In this document: piece after piece, positions 9,509 through 21,934 of the stretch | Layout of the letters: each line of letters starts with the position of its first letter | How positions within the stretch are numbered: the first letter of the stretch is position 1 | Source of the DNA: Agarophyton chilense | Lineage: Eukaryota > Rhodophyta > Florideophyceae > Gracilariales > Gracilariaceae | Direction of reading: 5' to 3' | Length of the DNA: 64,000 bases | Assembly: GCA_030374765.1 (NCBI GenBank) | Contig: JARGXX010000013.1 | Coordinates: 1,178,001-1,242,000 of the forward strand | Position numbers and translations under genes: made by a program | The notes under the pieces: model-generated | What the model was told of the DNA's origin: nothing | What the model saw: only the letters and a program-made list of their open reading frames with translations | The model's database searches: none

Positions 9509-11020
9509 TCACTTCTTCACCAAAAAAGGCAGAAATCCCCGATCTGCAACGCCTGCCCTCACATCCTCAACCGGCACCTTCAGTCGCACAGCTCTGCTAC
9601 GAAGCGTTCTCGCATATTTTGAGCCCCGCGATTTGCCCGTGGGCACGTCAAGCAACCCATGGTGAGCCAAAGCGTTGGAACAAATGTCAGCGAAGTCCGA
9701 AAACGATAATCGCGAGATGTGAACCTTCTCACACAAGGCCACAAACGCATCGTACAGACCACCAAGGGTTGCCTTGCTTTTGGACTTTTCGAATCGAAGC
9801 GTCAATGTGGCGTTTGCAGCGACACATAACGCGATTTGTTGCTGACGGGGCAGCTGCTTGATTGTGTCCACAGCAGCCGAAAGACCACCTTTTCTATCGA
9901 TTATTGACGCCACCACCACTATTGGCTTCGCATCAGGAGTTTCAATTAAACGATTTTGTGTCTCACTGCAGACATCGAGCATGAGACGCGCATCACCCGA
10001 TGCTGCAGCAACTTTCTTTGCCGCAAGGGATACGGCAATGTGATCCAAACCACTTCCGTCACCAGCTTGCAGTCTTTGTTTCACAATCGATTGTAACGCA
10101 GCGGATGTGTAGGGTTTAAATGGGATCACAGAAGGCATGCACCCCGCCGCCCGCAGCCATGGAAGGAAACGCACGGGTAAATCCATAGAGTTCGAAATGC
10201 CAACCACTGTGAACTGTGACGACGGAAGATGAGGCCATTCAAAAGCGGTGTACAACAGCATTTGGTCGCGGGATGTTAGAAAATCCACTTCGTCTAACAC
10301 GACAACTATGGGCTGTTCTGCACAGGAAGCATACTCATGAATGGCAGTTCGTGCAGAAACATCAGATGTAGATAAGTTTAGAGAGGATGCAATTCGCTCG
10401 TAAAGTTGAGCTGGGTGCTGTAGATTGGCGCAGTTTACCCAAACACAATGGAACCGAGTCGAAGATATTTCCATATTGTCTTCTGGAAGTGTATCAGAAT
10501 CGCAAGTGAGATCAATGACTTGGGGGTTTTTCGAAGTGCGGAGGGAGTCGATCACCTTGGTGACTGTGAATGTTTTCCCTGTTCCAGGCGTCCCGCATAT
10601 GTAAACTGACTTTGAAGCATGGTCGGGCATGAACGACTCCCGTAAGAGATGAATGAGGGCATTAGCTTCTTTCTCCCTGCCGAGCGGAAGACCATCCGGC
10701 TCAAAAGACAGCGACATGGCGTTAATGCGGTGCTCGGGAGTGGGCAGCTTCACCTCTGCCAGATCATTCATCGGAGAAACATCAGTGTGCGGCGAACATG
10801 GAGACGAGGGCAACGTTAACTCTTGGGTTGAACCTGGATGCTTTCCACTGGTATTCGCATGAGAAACGCGACGAGGCATAGTCTGTTGACGAGCACTAGC
10901 GGAGCACCGCCTCTTTCGCACACGACCGACCGTAAGCGGAATACATCCTGACTCCGCCGTGGGAGCGCTATCGCCCATTAGGCGTGCGGAGCGTCTGCGA
11001 GAAGTAAGTGGGCGTGGCAT
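9509..11020 (-). CDS. CDC6: Cdc6/Orc1-family AAA+ ATPase, replication licensing factor
   Basis: Loads MCM helicase onto ORC at replication origins in G1. Numbered from the more probable start (ATG at 11020, protein starting MPRPLTSRRRSARL; the frame opens 26 residues earlier at 11098), the protein is about 503 residues. It has Walker A (GTPGTGKT, ~143-150), Walker B (VVVLDEVD, ~239-246), a sensor-1-like segment (VVGISNSMDLP) and the Cdc6-type stretch RFLPWLRAAGCM with FKPYTS. The C-terminal ~90 residues fit a winged-helix domain. The N-terminus is basic, with an RRSARL cyclin-docking-like motif and several Ser-Pro sites, in line with CDK control. There is no BAH domain, so Cdc6 is preferred over Orc1. 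Intronless. Confidence 0.88.
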   Translation of the reverse strand: MPRPLTSRRRSARLMGDSAPTAESGCIPLTVGRVRKRRCSASARQQTMPRRVSHANTSGKHPGSTQELTLPSSPCSPHTDVSPMNDLAEVKLPTPEHRINAMSLSFEPDGLPLGREKEANALIHLLRESFMPDHASKSVYICGTPGTGKTFTVTKVIDSLRTSKNPQVIDLTCDSDTLPEDNMEISSTRFHCVWVNCANLQHPAQLYERIASSLNLSTSDVSARTAIHEYASCAEQPIVVVLDEVDFLTSRDQMLLYTAFEWPHLPSSQFTVVGISNSMDLPVRFLPWLRAAGCMPSVIPFKPYTSAALQSIVKQRLQAGDGSGLDHIAVSLAAKKVAAASGDARLMLDVCSETQNRLIETPDAKPIVVVASIIDRKGGLSAAVDTIKQLPRQQQIALCVAANATLTLRFEKSKSKATLGGLYDAFVALCEKVHISRLSFSDFADICSNALAHHGLLDVPTGKSRGSKYARTLRSRAVRLKVPVEDVRAGVADRGFLPFLVKK

Positions 11021-11608
11021 TGGTGAGAAAGCACTGAGGCAATGACCGAACAATAAGCAATGTCTTAAGAGGTCTCCCTCAGCATGTTCGGCGTTCACCG
11101 TCTACTCGCCGACGTTTGGGCACCACGCACGGACGGCTCTAATGTTATATACGAAGGGCCGGCTGGCCGCTGTTGACCGCGCGTCACATGTTAAGATGCA
11201 CACTTTTTGGCGGGAGCTGGGGCGAGAACGCTCTTCTCGAGCAATTTCGTTTGGCGCGAAAGACCGGCTGAGAAGAAGGCTCCTATCCACATGGGTGACA
11301 CTTTTGGTCACCCTGACACAGGTGACACGCGTGATGGCCGTAGTCCGCTTTTCTGGTGACTCCTGGCGTTGCTAGTCGTAGTCGTGACAGAAATGGGTTT
11401 GTCACCTTGTTCTGTATTGTCACCACGTTATTTTTGTCATTATGTCGAAAAGAAATCTCGTTGGTTCCTCTGACAAAAAGAGTTCTTTTTAAAGAATTGG
11501 GCGTAAGGGGCTTCAAAAAAAGACAATACTATTGATAGGTTTGAACGAAAGACTACGGGTCAGCTACCAGCCCACCATATAAAAAAAGGAAGGGAGATTG
11601 TGCGGTTC

Positions 11609-11762
11609 GGGGGGTGATTGCTTGCAGAATTAGACCACCCTGGGGGTGACAGGTGCAAACAACCCAAAAAAACCCTCAAGCTAAAAAAGAAAAACCCCAA
11701 AAACAACCCCTACAGACAGTGTCACCCCCGGGGTAGTCTAACTCTACAAGCTGTCACCCCCC
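11609..11762. mobile_element. Small palindromic (MITE/foldback-like) element
   Basis: Two 43-nt arms form an imperfect inverted repeat: the left arm (11609-11651) starts GGGGGGTGATTGCTTGCAGA, and the reverse complement of the right arm (11720-11762) starts GGGGGGTGACAGCTTGTAGA. They are separated by ~68 nt. A related motif sharing GCTTGCAGA and TTAGAC is at 31103-31145. No target duplication is obvious. It may be a MITE, or two facing transposon ends. Confidence 0.6.
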
Positions 11763-13347
11763 AAATCGTATCATTTAGCCAAAAATAAAAGATTAAGAGA
11801 AGACAAAAACATATTTTGGGTTAACAAAGACGGCCAAGGTTTTTACTAAAATCTTTTTCGTACTGAAACTCATAAAGGTGTCATTATTCTTAAAGAAATC
11901 ACGGACGAACAAATAATATGCAACCAGTTCGAAAAATACAAATAGCTACTAGAACTTGAGAAACTGCGCATTCTGTTGAATTGCAGCTATTGATTGAGAA
12001 CATTGTTTGTCTAACACCATTTTTCGACAGCGCAGTTCAAACAATCTGTACAATCAGATTGCTGTACACGAGCGGTGCACTACTTGAGTAAATGCCAGAA
12101 ATAGATACTCTGTGGTAAGAGAGTCTCTTTTCTCTCTGCAACAAGACTTCCATGGAAGCTTTATTGAATATCCAAAATACATCTCTTGCACCACTTCATT
12201 TGTAACGTTTTGAAGCGTAGTGAGATATTTATTAAAAGCTATGGTTTTATTTGCTTGCCGGCGCTATTTGTTAGCGTGCGAAACGAAAGGGATAATACAC
12301 TGAAAACAATAATTAATTCAAAAACATATCTCGGAAAATGCGTCGATCTTTCTGACATTTCGTGTATGGGGAGTGAAACCCACTGAAACTCTATCCATGT
12401 ACTGTGTCAGTACCGCAGCCACACCCAAAATCATACGCGTCGCTCATTGTCTTGGCCTGTCGCTCAGCTTTTTGCAAATCGCTCAGCGTCTTTGGCTCTT
12501 ACCTCGGCACAGACTAGACTTTTGGGTTACGTCGGCTCACAAATAAAGATGGATCAATCGAAGCAACAATTTCTGAAGCGGCGGCAAAAGGCGATAATCA
12601 CAATTCAGAAAGTTACGGGATAAAAAAGTTTATGGTAGGAGACTGCTCTGCCATTGATGAAAGAGTGCTCGCAACCAGGTTTTTCTATGCAATCTCAAGC
12701 GCTTAAGAAAGCTAATTGATGTTTAGTATTTTCATTGACTACTTCCAGACGTGTTGTGGAAAGTATGTCCCAGTCAACAATCGCCGCAAATCGGTGCGAT
12801 CCATGACCCAGCCGATTCCTTTCGCTCCGATTCCGTGCATTGCGAAGGCGATTATTAGAAAACGAATGCAATAATGCTAAAAGGTGTTCTCTAATGATGC
12901 TTAAAGCGTTCAGTGTCTCATTAACAATGGTCGAACCCGGTGTATGTAAAAAAAATCTCTCTTGCGACTAAGTCTTTCGTTCAATGTGACATCAAATTTG
13001 TCGATATTCTTTCAAAAGCCGTTATGTTTGTCGTTTGCTGTATCCAATGGAGTTTCAAGAATCGTTGATATTCTGGTTGCGTTGCGAGTGGAAAAAGAGA
13101 TGACGAAGAAAAAAAGTGACGTCCAAGTTGGTAGACACCTGTCTACGGTAGTGCAATTCACTTTGGTTGCTCTAATAGAGATGATGGGTTTCATGACTTT
13201 ATGATTATCTCCTAACAAAAAATGGCTCCCAGTCTGAATATGGTGTGGACTGTGAACCTAGAATGGGGGCCTCTTGATTACGGAATATTTTATATAATTT
13301 AGTACCCATTTGGGTAGGCTTACAGTGCCAGGAGTGTCACAGCTCAC

Positions 13348-13383
13348 GTGTGGCAATCTATATATTTATAGATATTTCCACAC
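13348..13383. repeat. AT-rich hairpin
   Basis: GTGTGG ... CCACAC arms enclose a second inverted pair (TCTATA/TATAGA) around a 4-nt loop. It may be a relic transposon end or chance. Confidence 0.4.
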
Positions 13384-14730
13384 AGCCACTTTGTAAAGTC
13401 GACCCGTGTTCGGCACTGACGGCCGTTCTCCGAGTTGACGCAGATGATAACAGGAAAGATTGTGAATTGTTGATTACTGCTTTCAAAAATAAAAAAGTTC
13501 TCTCAGTTTTCCAAACCATTCTGTTAATAATCATTCGAACGCATAACAAGAGAGTTTGCACATGCATGACTGAGAGTTCGGCAGCCGTTTGACTCCCAGC
13601 ATAAATGATCGTCCACTTGAACGTGCTATCACACTCTTGCAACTTTTTTGTTTACTGCAGTCGCCCTCTCGCGGGAAACACATGCAATGGCTTTGCATAG
13701 TAGCTCTTCATATTATATACTGTCCTGAAGTGTACGACGAAAAATCAGTCGCTGCATGAATCACAGCATATCTCTTTACGGTCTCTTTTTGATTATCGCG
13801 AACATATATCTGGATTAACCGATTACATGTTTACTAAAATGTACCGGCTAAGTAAGACAAAATATTTTCTACTGCATCTAGTGTTGTGCGTATCACTGAA
13901 ACGTAAACAAAAAACAAGATTTAGTGTTTGCTAGTGCGGTTTCCCCTGCTGTGATGCCTTCTGTGACACTACGGCTTTTGAAAGGAGCCAGTTATTTGTA
14001 ATTGTATAAGATGTACATCATGGATGTATTTATTGTGTATCGTATATTCGGGGAAACGCTCCGTGCGTTAGAAGGGGTGCCACCGAGTATAAAATTTCCT
14101 TCAACAGCAGCATTTTTGTTTGGAGAGCACAAGAAAAATTCAGAACCTACGAAGGAGTACCTTCCACGGCTTCATAACAGCAAAGGACGGAATCGCGATT
14201 GCGATAGTCCAACCTTCTCTATCAGATGTTGCCGTACCACATAAGTACTACAAAAGGAAAGGTTTTTTTTGCCATTGTCGTGCAATGTTCAGTTGTAACG
14301 AGCTACAAGTATCAGCGCTCCATGCCGGGGGAACTCATGGCGCAACAGCGCTGGCAACTACTAAACTATATGATTTATTGATTAGTGTCCGTCTTCTGCG
14401 TTGACCTAAAGTGTTAAGAGATGACGCTTGTTCGAATAGAAACAGAATTTCAACTCCGTAATGCGGGAAAATCTTATCCGTGAAACAGTATTCTTTCAAC
14501 TACTATCACTCATCCGTTAGAATTTGTTCGAAGCAAGGATTGGGGATGTTAGTTTCCCTTTTCGGTATATTTTGTTTGGCAGTGCAGTATCTCACTGCAA
14601 ATTCAACATTGATCATTATGGTTGTAGCCAAGCTGCACAACTTTATAATCGACAATGCAGATTCCTCTTTGTTTGATATGATTTTGCCTCATATTGTGGA
14701 GCAAAACCCAGCGACGGGAAGTGCTCTCAA

Positions 14731-16084
14731 GGTGTTCGAAGCCTTGCTCCCTGGGGGAGGCAGACTCAGAGACAGAGCCCTCCGTCCCACCCGTAGTGTG
14801 GGGTGTAACTCCCACGGGGGATTCCGGCAGTACCGACGGAGGTGAGGGGTAGAAACCGTTGGATCGGGAATGGGTATGGGTATCCCAAAAAATGGGGGAA
14901 AATCCGGCGAAGAGGAAAAACGGGGCGAGGTTCGGGCACTAACAGGCATCGGACCAGAGAACCAGAAAAGGGGCGAAACAACAAAAGAAACCCAATACAG
15001 GGGCGAAAACCTGTCCTCGAAAGGAAACACAAAAAGCACGCAACAAATAAGCAGAACCCCCACGGGGTATCGTGCACGCAGGTCGTCTGAGCGGTCCCAA
15101 GGGGGTGGTTGCACGGAACTCAAACGTGGGCACTCTCCAAGTGGAGTCGTGTCCCTACGCAGGCGTTGCTAACCAGAGCCCGTTCCGGGTTGTAAGGTCG
15201 AAACGATGGCGACGAAGAACCTCTAAAGGTATCGAAGACCAACCTTGGTTCCCATTTACTTTGAGCTTCGGACTGTCAGATCTCATCTCCCTAAGTAGGG
15301 CCCACTAACTAAACTCTACAGTAGTGCACACCTGCTCAGGGCCATACACGTGGAGATCCAACTGTCAGGGCCCAAAAGTCCAACGTTCTACAAATATCCG
15401 AAATTCGGTGCCAAAATTAAGCCACGTGTATCACGGGGCCAATCCAACCATGGGCCATCCGAATTTTCCCTTATAGGCGAATTCTAACCAGAAAACAGTG
15501 CCACCTCAGCACACCTTAGAGGGGATCATAATCATAACCCTCGGAGGGTTCAATCCTCATTCTATGAGTTGCATCATCAAGTATCCCCTAGCTGGGCGTT
15601 GCTCTACACATATCATGAACAATATACATGGCTATCCTTTAGTAAATTTTCAAAATATACTATATACTGAAAGAGAGAATGTCGTATAATCACCTCTGGG
15701 GTATGCTACTGTCTTTTCTCGGGAGCGTGGTGACGCTCACACGTAGGGTGCTTGGTGACGCCCAACCTTAGAAGGTAGACGTAATAAACCTCGATTGTAA
15801 CAGGGCAGCGTGAAAACCCACAGGGGCAGAAAGCGGGGCAAATAGCCTATAACGTGTAGGTGAACGGTGGTAGGCGTCGACGCGCGGGAAAGCCTGTGTG
15901 GTAGTTGAGAAACACTGAACCAAAAAGTATAGTCGTGACCCAAGTGATGCCTGTCTTTATCAGATAAGGATGGAGGAGGTGCAGTTTCCTATATGCAGTG
16001 GACTGCACTCTCCAGATCACCCGGAAGGTGCCAGCAATGCACTGTCTCTGACCTAGTGTCAAAGACCCGGCCAGCATTGGCTAC
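14731..16084. other. GC-richer repeat-derived block left of the gypsy element
   Basis: Composition shifts abruptly at about 14,735 from AT-rich to GC-richer sequence. The block is the left half of the sequence into which the chromovirus at 16,090 inserted; its right half resumes at 24,964. It therefore probably belongs to the older gypsy element of 25-30.5 kb (LTR or 3' untranslated part). Two overlapping frames at 14,689-15,308 have biased composition and no family signal. No LTR pair can be shown because the other end of that element is missing. Confidence 0.4.
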
Positions 16085-16089
16085 AGTGC
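16085..16089. repeat. Target site duplication (left), AGTGC
   Basis: AGTGC directly abuts the TGTAGTAT terminus at 16090 and is matched exactly by AGTGC at 24959-24963 just outside the right LTR. Confidence 0.9.
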
Positions 16090-16700
16090 TGTAGTATATG
16101 CTCTAACGGAGAGAGCAGACACCTGCGACAGCGTTCGAACTGCCGATGGGTCGCTTGCGGCGAAGGAAAAGGGGTGGTAGAGCTACAACACCAGCGAGCT
16201 GGAACTGGGGCGTAAGGCCACTACTCGCCAGCGAGGGTGAACAGTGCAACTGTAAAACGTTGATGGAACGTAGGTACGAGACGGCTCGTGAAGTGGTTGG
16301 CGGCTGACTATCTATTATAGCTCGTCCGGATCTCCGGTTAAGGAATCCTAAGCGAGGAACAGAATAGTCATGATGCCCATGTTGTCTCCTTTACTTGGAG
16401 TCGGCGCTCACCTCTGGTACACTATATACTGTGTGCCAGGGTGAGTGCCCAAATAAATATATAAATAATACCCAATGGTCAGCCACTTAGCCAAACCACT
16501 GTATGGGTATGGTTCCTGATGGACGTCTAGCTACAAAGGGTAGTAAAACCAGCCACGTGGATCGCCACTACATGCGCCGTTGCAAGCCACTCCACTCGTG
16601 ATGCCACGTGTTCCAACAATGTACCCTGCCTCCTGGCTTCCTACGCGGTGTGTCGCTTCTTATCCTATCACTGCCCAGGTCACTCAGTAATGAGTTCCAA
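16090..16700 (-). repeat. 3' LTR of the chromovirus (incomplete)
   Basis: Matches the right LTR from its TGTAGTAT terminus to 16700, then diverges. The terminal segment corresponding to 24905-24958, the U3 start on the element's sense strand, is missing. It contains the AT-rich TTTATATATTTATTT core on the minus strand, a likely TATA region. Confidence 0.88.
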
Positions 16701-17108
16701 GGGTACTCATCGTTCTCACGACTTCTTTTGGCACACCCAGTCCTCTGGTGTTCGGGCGCCAGCCGCCTTTTCACATCCTGCGATGAAGTGAAATGGTCAC
16801 AGCCCGTCAAACTTGACGACTAATTCGTGCCTTCAAGGTTCCTTCAGCCAGTTTGGCTTCAGTAAGCAGTCCACTGCATCATACGGTGTCTGCCGATCTT
16901 GGCAAACGCCCCACCCGAGCCACAAAGTAATACCAATGCTACCGGTTGTTCCGGGCCTAATGAGTCCCTGACTTCTCTTCTCGCTTCTCGAGTTCTTCAT
17001 AGGTGATAATCAGTAATTGTCCTGTGCTTGCGTGTTTTCACGTTTCTTCTTCATGACTTCTTGTTTTCTTCTCGCCTTTCGAGTTTTTACTACCTTTGTA
17101 GCTCATAC
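16701..17108 (-). other. 3' untranslated region of the chromovirus
   Basis: About 400 bp between the pol stop and the 3' LTR. It has two related pyrimidine-rich stretches on the plus strand (16973-17001 and 17058-17091), purine-rich on the sense strand. One of them or a neighbour may be the polypurine tract. Confidence 0.4.
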
Positions 17109-20100
17109 TTAGAAATGGGATGTGCCCATGAGCCCGACTATCCAGGAGTCGATCTCCCTGGGGAGTGGTAATCGCATGCGTCGATGATATCGCACGAGCT
17201 GCGACCGGGGGATATGAGCTATAGGTTCCCACGTATCCGCTTCCGGAGGAAAACCGTACCAACGGACTCGATACAGTAATTCTCTGGTATCTTCATGCTC
17301 GCCATGTTCACATATGCGATCCATAACATATTCCTGGGCGTTTCCCAATGCTTTCGCTGGTGGCGCGAGATTCCTGTTAACAGGTTTGAAATGCCTTAGG
17401 GCTGACCCAAGCGTCTCTTTTTTAGCAGTCTCAGCGTCGCTAAGCGTTCGCTCGTCGACTAACTGTCGTTCTGCCCACAGGGGCAGTGTACTCATTCTTC
17501 GAGAACTTTTCTCAGATAAAGAGCTGTCCTGTTTTCTAGGTTTCATAGAAGAGTATTTCTTGCTACTTCTCAATTCCATTCGTTGATGAACTTCCTTCGG
17601 TTTATCCGATTCTGACCGCTGTACGGTGGACGATGGTGCTTGCACCACGACAGGAGGCGGTATCTCTTCTTCTTCCTGCCCACGAGGGATGGGAGCCGAT
17701 ATCGGCGGAACAGCAAGTGGCGCTTCACCTGACGGTTCAGCCTGAAGCGGCAACGGCGCGTTTTCGCGTGCACTCGTTTCCAAGTCCTTGGGGCCAAATT
17801 CCAAAACATCTTTCCTGCTTTCTGGTTCCATTTTTGTACTTACGGGTGTGCGCGTGCCACGGGGCATATCCCGATACTTCGGAAGCTGTCCGTGATTGGC
17901 GTACGCAACCGCCGGCGGTGGGAGATCAGGAGCTTTCTCCTCCGCTCGAGCCATTGGTGGCGGTTCACTCTCCCCAGAGTCACTCGGGCTTTTGTCTTGA
18001 CGTTCCGTCGCACTTCCATTCTTAGTTCTACCAGATACTTGGACTTCCACTTGCGGGTCAGGCGCGACTTCAACGCGATCGCGCGATACACGTTCAACGT
18101 CCTCATCTGTCTGGATGACCACTGTGTCTTCATCAAGGTCCACCACTTGGAAGGGTCCAGCCGCTATCGGCAACACCTTATGACGAGATTCTTCCTGTTT
18201 GTCAGGTCTTTCGATTCGCACGAAAACGTGACCTCCTACTCGGATTGCCGGATTTCCTCTTCGCCTTCTGGCGTCATAGTTTCGCTTATAGCGAGCTTGC
18301 GTCTTTGATAACTCCTTAGCGGCTTCTTCCGCTCTGGCCTTCAGGTCATTCCTCCATTTCAGATGGTACTTAGCCGGGGTCGGCGCGGCCAATTCTGTCT
18401 CGTCGTCGAGCGCAACCGGTAAAGCCGGAGGGTTACGTGAGAGCACGAGATCGAACGGTGCCGTCTTCGTAGAGGTATGCACTTGCGTATTGTACGCGTA
18501 GCACAGAGTATCAGTAAACATGTCCCATTCTTTCGGGTGGTCCGCGATGTAGTGTCGTAGTGCTGCTATCAGCGTGCGGTTGAAACGCTCCACCTGACCG
18601 TTGCATTGCGGATGATAGGTCGTGGTAAGCACGTTTCGAATGACCATAATGCGGCAAACATTCTGAAAGAACTTCGCAACGAATTGCTTCCCATTATCTG
18701 ATAACAGAACTTCTGGTGGTCCGTATATAAATACCCAGTGTTTGATAAACGCCTGTGCGAGTAAGTCTGCGGTTGTCCGCTTCAGCGGCACAGTCCGCAC
18801 TAGCTTCGAGAAGCGGTCAGTGATTACCAATAGGTAGCGATAACCTCGCCTTGAGCAAATCAATTCCCGTAGGATGTCGATACTGACGTATTGTAAAGGC
18901 GCTTTCGCCTGGAAAAACGACATCGGTTTCCGCTTCCTCTTAAGCTTCACGCGATTCTTCGCACATTTTGTACACAACCTCACTGTAGCATGGCAGTCCA
19001 TTGCCAAAGTAGGCCAGTAAAAATCTCTTCTTAGAGTCATGAACAACTTCGTTCCTCCTGGATGACCAGACAGCCTGCTGTAGTGTGCCAGATGGAGTAC
19101 TCGACTCTTCAAGGCGTGTGGAATCACGATTTGATCATGCTTTTCGACATGTCTTAACAGTATTCCTCGTGAATCGAGTGAAAAGGGGAGCTCCTCCCCC
19201 CCGTTAAGACGAGAGCGTATCGACGCACAAAACGTATCGGCGTGTTGCTCATTGAGGAGCTCAGTGCACGAGATTCGCTCGAGTTGAACTGAAGGGTCAG
19301 TGTTTGCTAATGCAAGGAACGGGTCTGCATCGGAATAATCGTCAAGGGTCTCTTTTTCCTCTTCTTCAAAAGATGGTGAATGGGTCTCCATGTAGAAGCA
19401 AGGTATCTCTTAATCGATTTCGCCTTGGGTTTCGCCCAGTGTTGTGAGTCGCGATAGCGCGTCAGATTGGACATTGGCCAATCCCTTCTTATACTTCACT
19501 TCGAAATCGAATTCAGAAAGGCGTAAGTGCCATCGTGTGAGACGACCAGATGGGTCTGTAATGCACAGTAACCATCGTAGAGACGAATGATCCGTGTTGA
19601 CGGTAAAACGTTCTCCTTGGAGATACGGTCGCAATGTGGTTAGAGCCCAATCGACTGCAAGGCATTCCTTTTTTGAAACTGAATACTTCTTCTCAGCTGC
19701 GTTCAGCGATCTTGACCAGTAACCAATGGGTTTGCGTTCACCATCAGGGTGTGTTTGAAAAAGGGCACACCCTACTTTGTGCTCGCTAGAATCCGTATCC
19801 ACTGAGTATGGCAGGTTGGGGATGGGCAGCGCCAAGACTGGGGCTGTAATGATCTTTTTCTTCAGCGTGTCGAACGCTTCCGCTTCAGCTTGTCTGAATT
19901 GTTCCAGCTGTACTGGTTGTCCTTTATGCTGCTTTGCGTTGAGCGGTGCCGCTATATGCGAGTATCGCGGCACGAATCGTCGGTAGACGTTGCACAAGCC
20001 GAGGAAAGAACGCAATTGCTTCTGTGTCGACGGAGGTTGTACTTCGCGGAGAGCCGCTGTTTGTGCCTCTTGAATCGCAAGCTGTCCCGGCTTAATCACA

Positions 20101-21934
20101 TGTCCTAAGTACCGGACGGTGCCAGCAAACCATTCGCATTTCTTGAACTTCAAGGTGATACCTGCGCTCTGCAGTGCTTTGAGGATCTCCTCGACATGCC
20201 GTAAATGACTTTCCACATCCTGGTAAAAGATGATCACATCGTCCAAATAGACTAAACAAGTCTTCCACTTGTATCTTGAGAGCAAGATGTCCAGAGTACG
20301 CTGGAAAGTAGCCGGTGCATTCGTTAAGCCAAAGGGCATCCTTTTGAAACGGTAGAGACCGGCGTGACACGCAAATGCGGTTTTGTCTTGGTCTTATTCC
20401 GCTACAGGCACCTGCCAATAGCCAAAGTTGGCGTCCAACGTGGTGAACACGTTCGCTTCTCCTAAGCTGTCAATACATTCGTCCATTCGAGGCAACGGGT
20501 ATGTATCCCGAACTGTAACTGCGTTCAGTTTTCGATGATCGATACAGAATCGTAAAGAATTATCAGGTTTTGGAACCAGCACCACTGGTGAGGCCCAAGC
20601 AGATTGAGCTGCTTCGATTACTCCTTCCTCTAGCGTTTTGCTGACATTCTCCTCCTCCATTTGGCGAGTTCGCGGTCCCGCTCTGTAGGGTGGTTGGGAG
20701 ATTGGTCGTGATCCTGGGACCAAATCAATGTGGTGTTCCGTAGCGGAGATCTCTCCTAGTTTCCCACTCTACATGGATGTATACTTCTTCGGCATAGACC
20801 TGATCTTCGTTCTGTAGTGTTCCGACACATGTGCTAAGTCTAGCTCATCGACCAGGCTCTCTGGATCCTTTGCCGTTTGCAATTGATCTCCAGACGGAGT
20901 TTGCAGTTCTTCGTCTGTGTCACCGACATGGGTTAATCCCAATACTTCTACAGTAGAAATATGAGTACGGACCACCATTGTGGGATGTGGGAAAGCTGTT
21001 GCAACAACCTGATTCTTCGGTATCTGATAATCGTTATCGGTGAAGTTACTCACTAGTATTTAAAAGGGGCTACCACGACCAACCTGAACAATGCCGTTAG
21101 CGACTAGCAATCCACAGGATTCGTACATCCGAGTATTCGGTTGAATTACCACGAGTCCGTGTCGTTCTGTTCTTACCTGAACCCAAGTTTGGGTTTGCGC
21201 CTTCAGCATGGCACTCTTCGCTACTCGAATCCTCGGCGAGACACGTCCTCGGGATTTCCCGTATTCCATAGATGGTGGAAGTGGAGATGCTTCAGAGCAA
21301 CGACGCATTGGCTTGCGAACACTTGGTACCATTGATCCATCATCTAGTTCCACTAGTTTTCTTCGCGGGCGAATGGCTCCGAGAAACTTGTCGCAATAAT
21401 CACAACCCAGTACCACTGGTGCAGCTATCGTCTTACAGACGATGAAGTCGACTAAAACTACAAAGAGTCCCAAACGCCCCACAAGTCGAACTGTTGCCAG
21501 TGTCTTCACAGCATTTTTGTTGGCATCCCGGGTGTCCGGCAGAGGACCGTATCGAATACGTTCTAAGTCAGCAGGAGCGAGCTCCGATTCCCGTATAAAG
21601 TTCGGACCAGCACCTGTGTCCAGGATAGTCAATCGACGAGATAAGAGATTCCTGTCAGAGCCGATGTCGGCATAGACCTTATAGTTTCTATTAGACACTA
21701 CCATGAGGTAACTTTCCCGTTTTGACGGACAACTATAACGTCTCCAAGGACGATGTAATTCACAGTCAAACTGTACTCGCTTTCCGTCCGGCGGATTGAT
21801 TCCGTACGGCGGAATTTTCTGAGGCCTCAAGAGAATCTTGGGCTTTCAAGCGCGGGAGCAGGGAGGCCAGCTCTCCCTGGTCAGCACTACGGGATCGACT
21901 AGTGCCGACCCCCTAGGGGCTCCCTCATTTAGTT
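17109..21934 (-). pseudogene. Chromovirus pol (protease-RT-RNase H-integrase-chromodomain), with in-frame stops
   Basis: One continuous frame carries an aspartic protease (DTGAG near 21620), reverse transcriptase (FTTLDA; catalytic YLDD at 20238-20249), RNase H (DTDSS, WSRSLNAAEKKYS, TDHSSLRWLL), integrase with an H-H-C-C zinc site (LAHYSRLSGH ... CTKC) and DDE core (SIDIL, LLSDNGKQF), and a C-terminal chromodomain (YRVRWYGFPPEADTWEP, near 17200-17330). The frame is broken by stops at 21848-21846 (TGA), 21062-21060 (TAA), 20771-20769 (TAG), 20396-20394 (TAA) and 19412-19410 (TAA); the reading frame is conserved across all of them. The true terminus is at 17109. Between integrase and chromodomain lies a ~250-residue Pro/Glu/Ser-rich linker. 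The gag-to-pol step requires a -1 frame change. Confidence 0.92.

Larger units (their letters stand above)
11021..14730. other. AT-rich intergenic block, start of the transposon zone
   Basis: About 3.7 kb without a recognisable gene. It contains repeated GTCACC/GGTGAC motifs at 11283-11430, a palindromic element at 11609-11762 and a hairpin at 13348-13383. Short frames across the block show no family signal. GC content falls clearly compared with the flanking CDC6 gene. Confidence 0.5.

Noticed and set aside
14689..15308. Overlapping 60-144-codon frames on both strands
   Set aside because: Skewed composition within a repeat-derived block; no conserved motif and no consistent strand.
15540..15560. 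B-box-like GGTTCAATCC
   Set aside because: One base short and without a cloverleaf around it.
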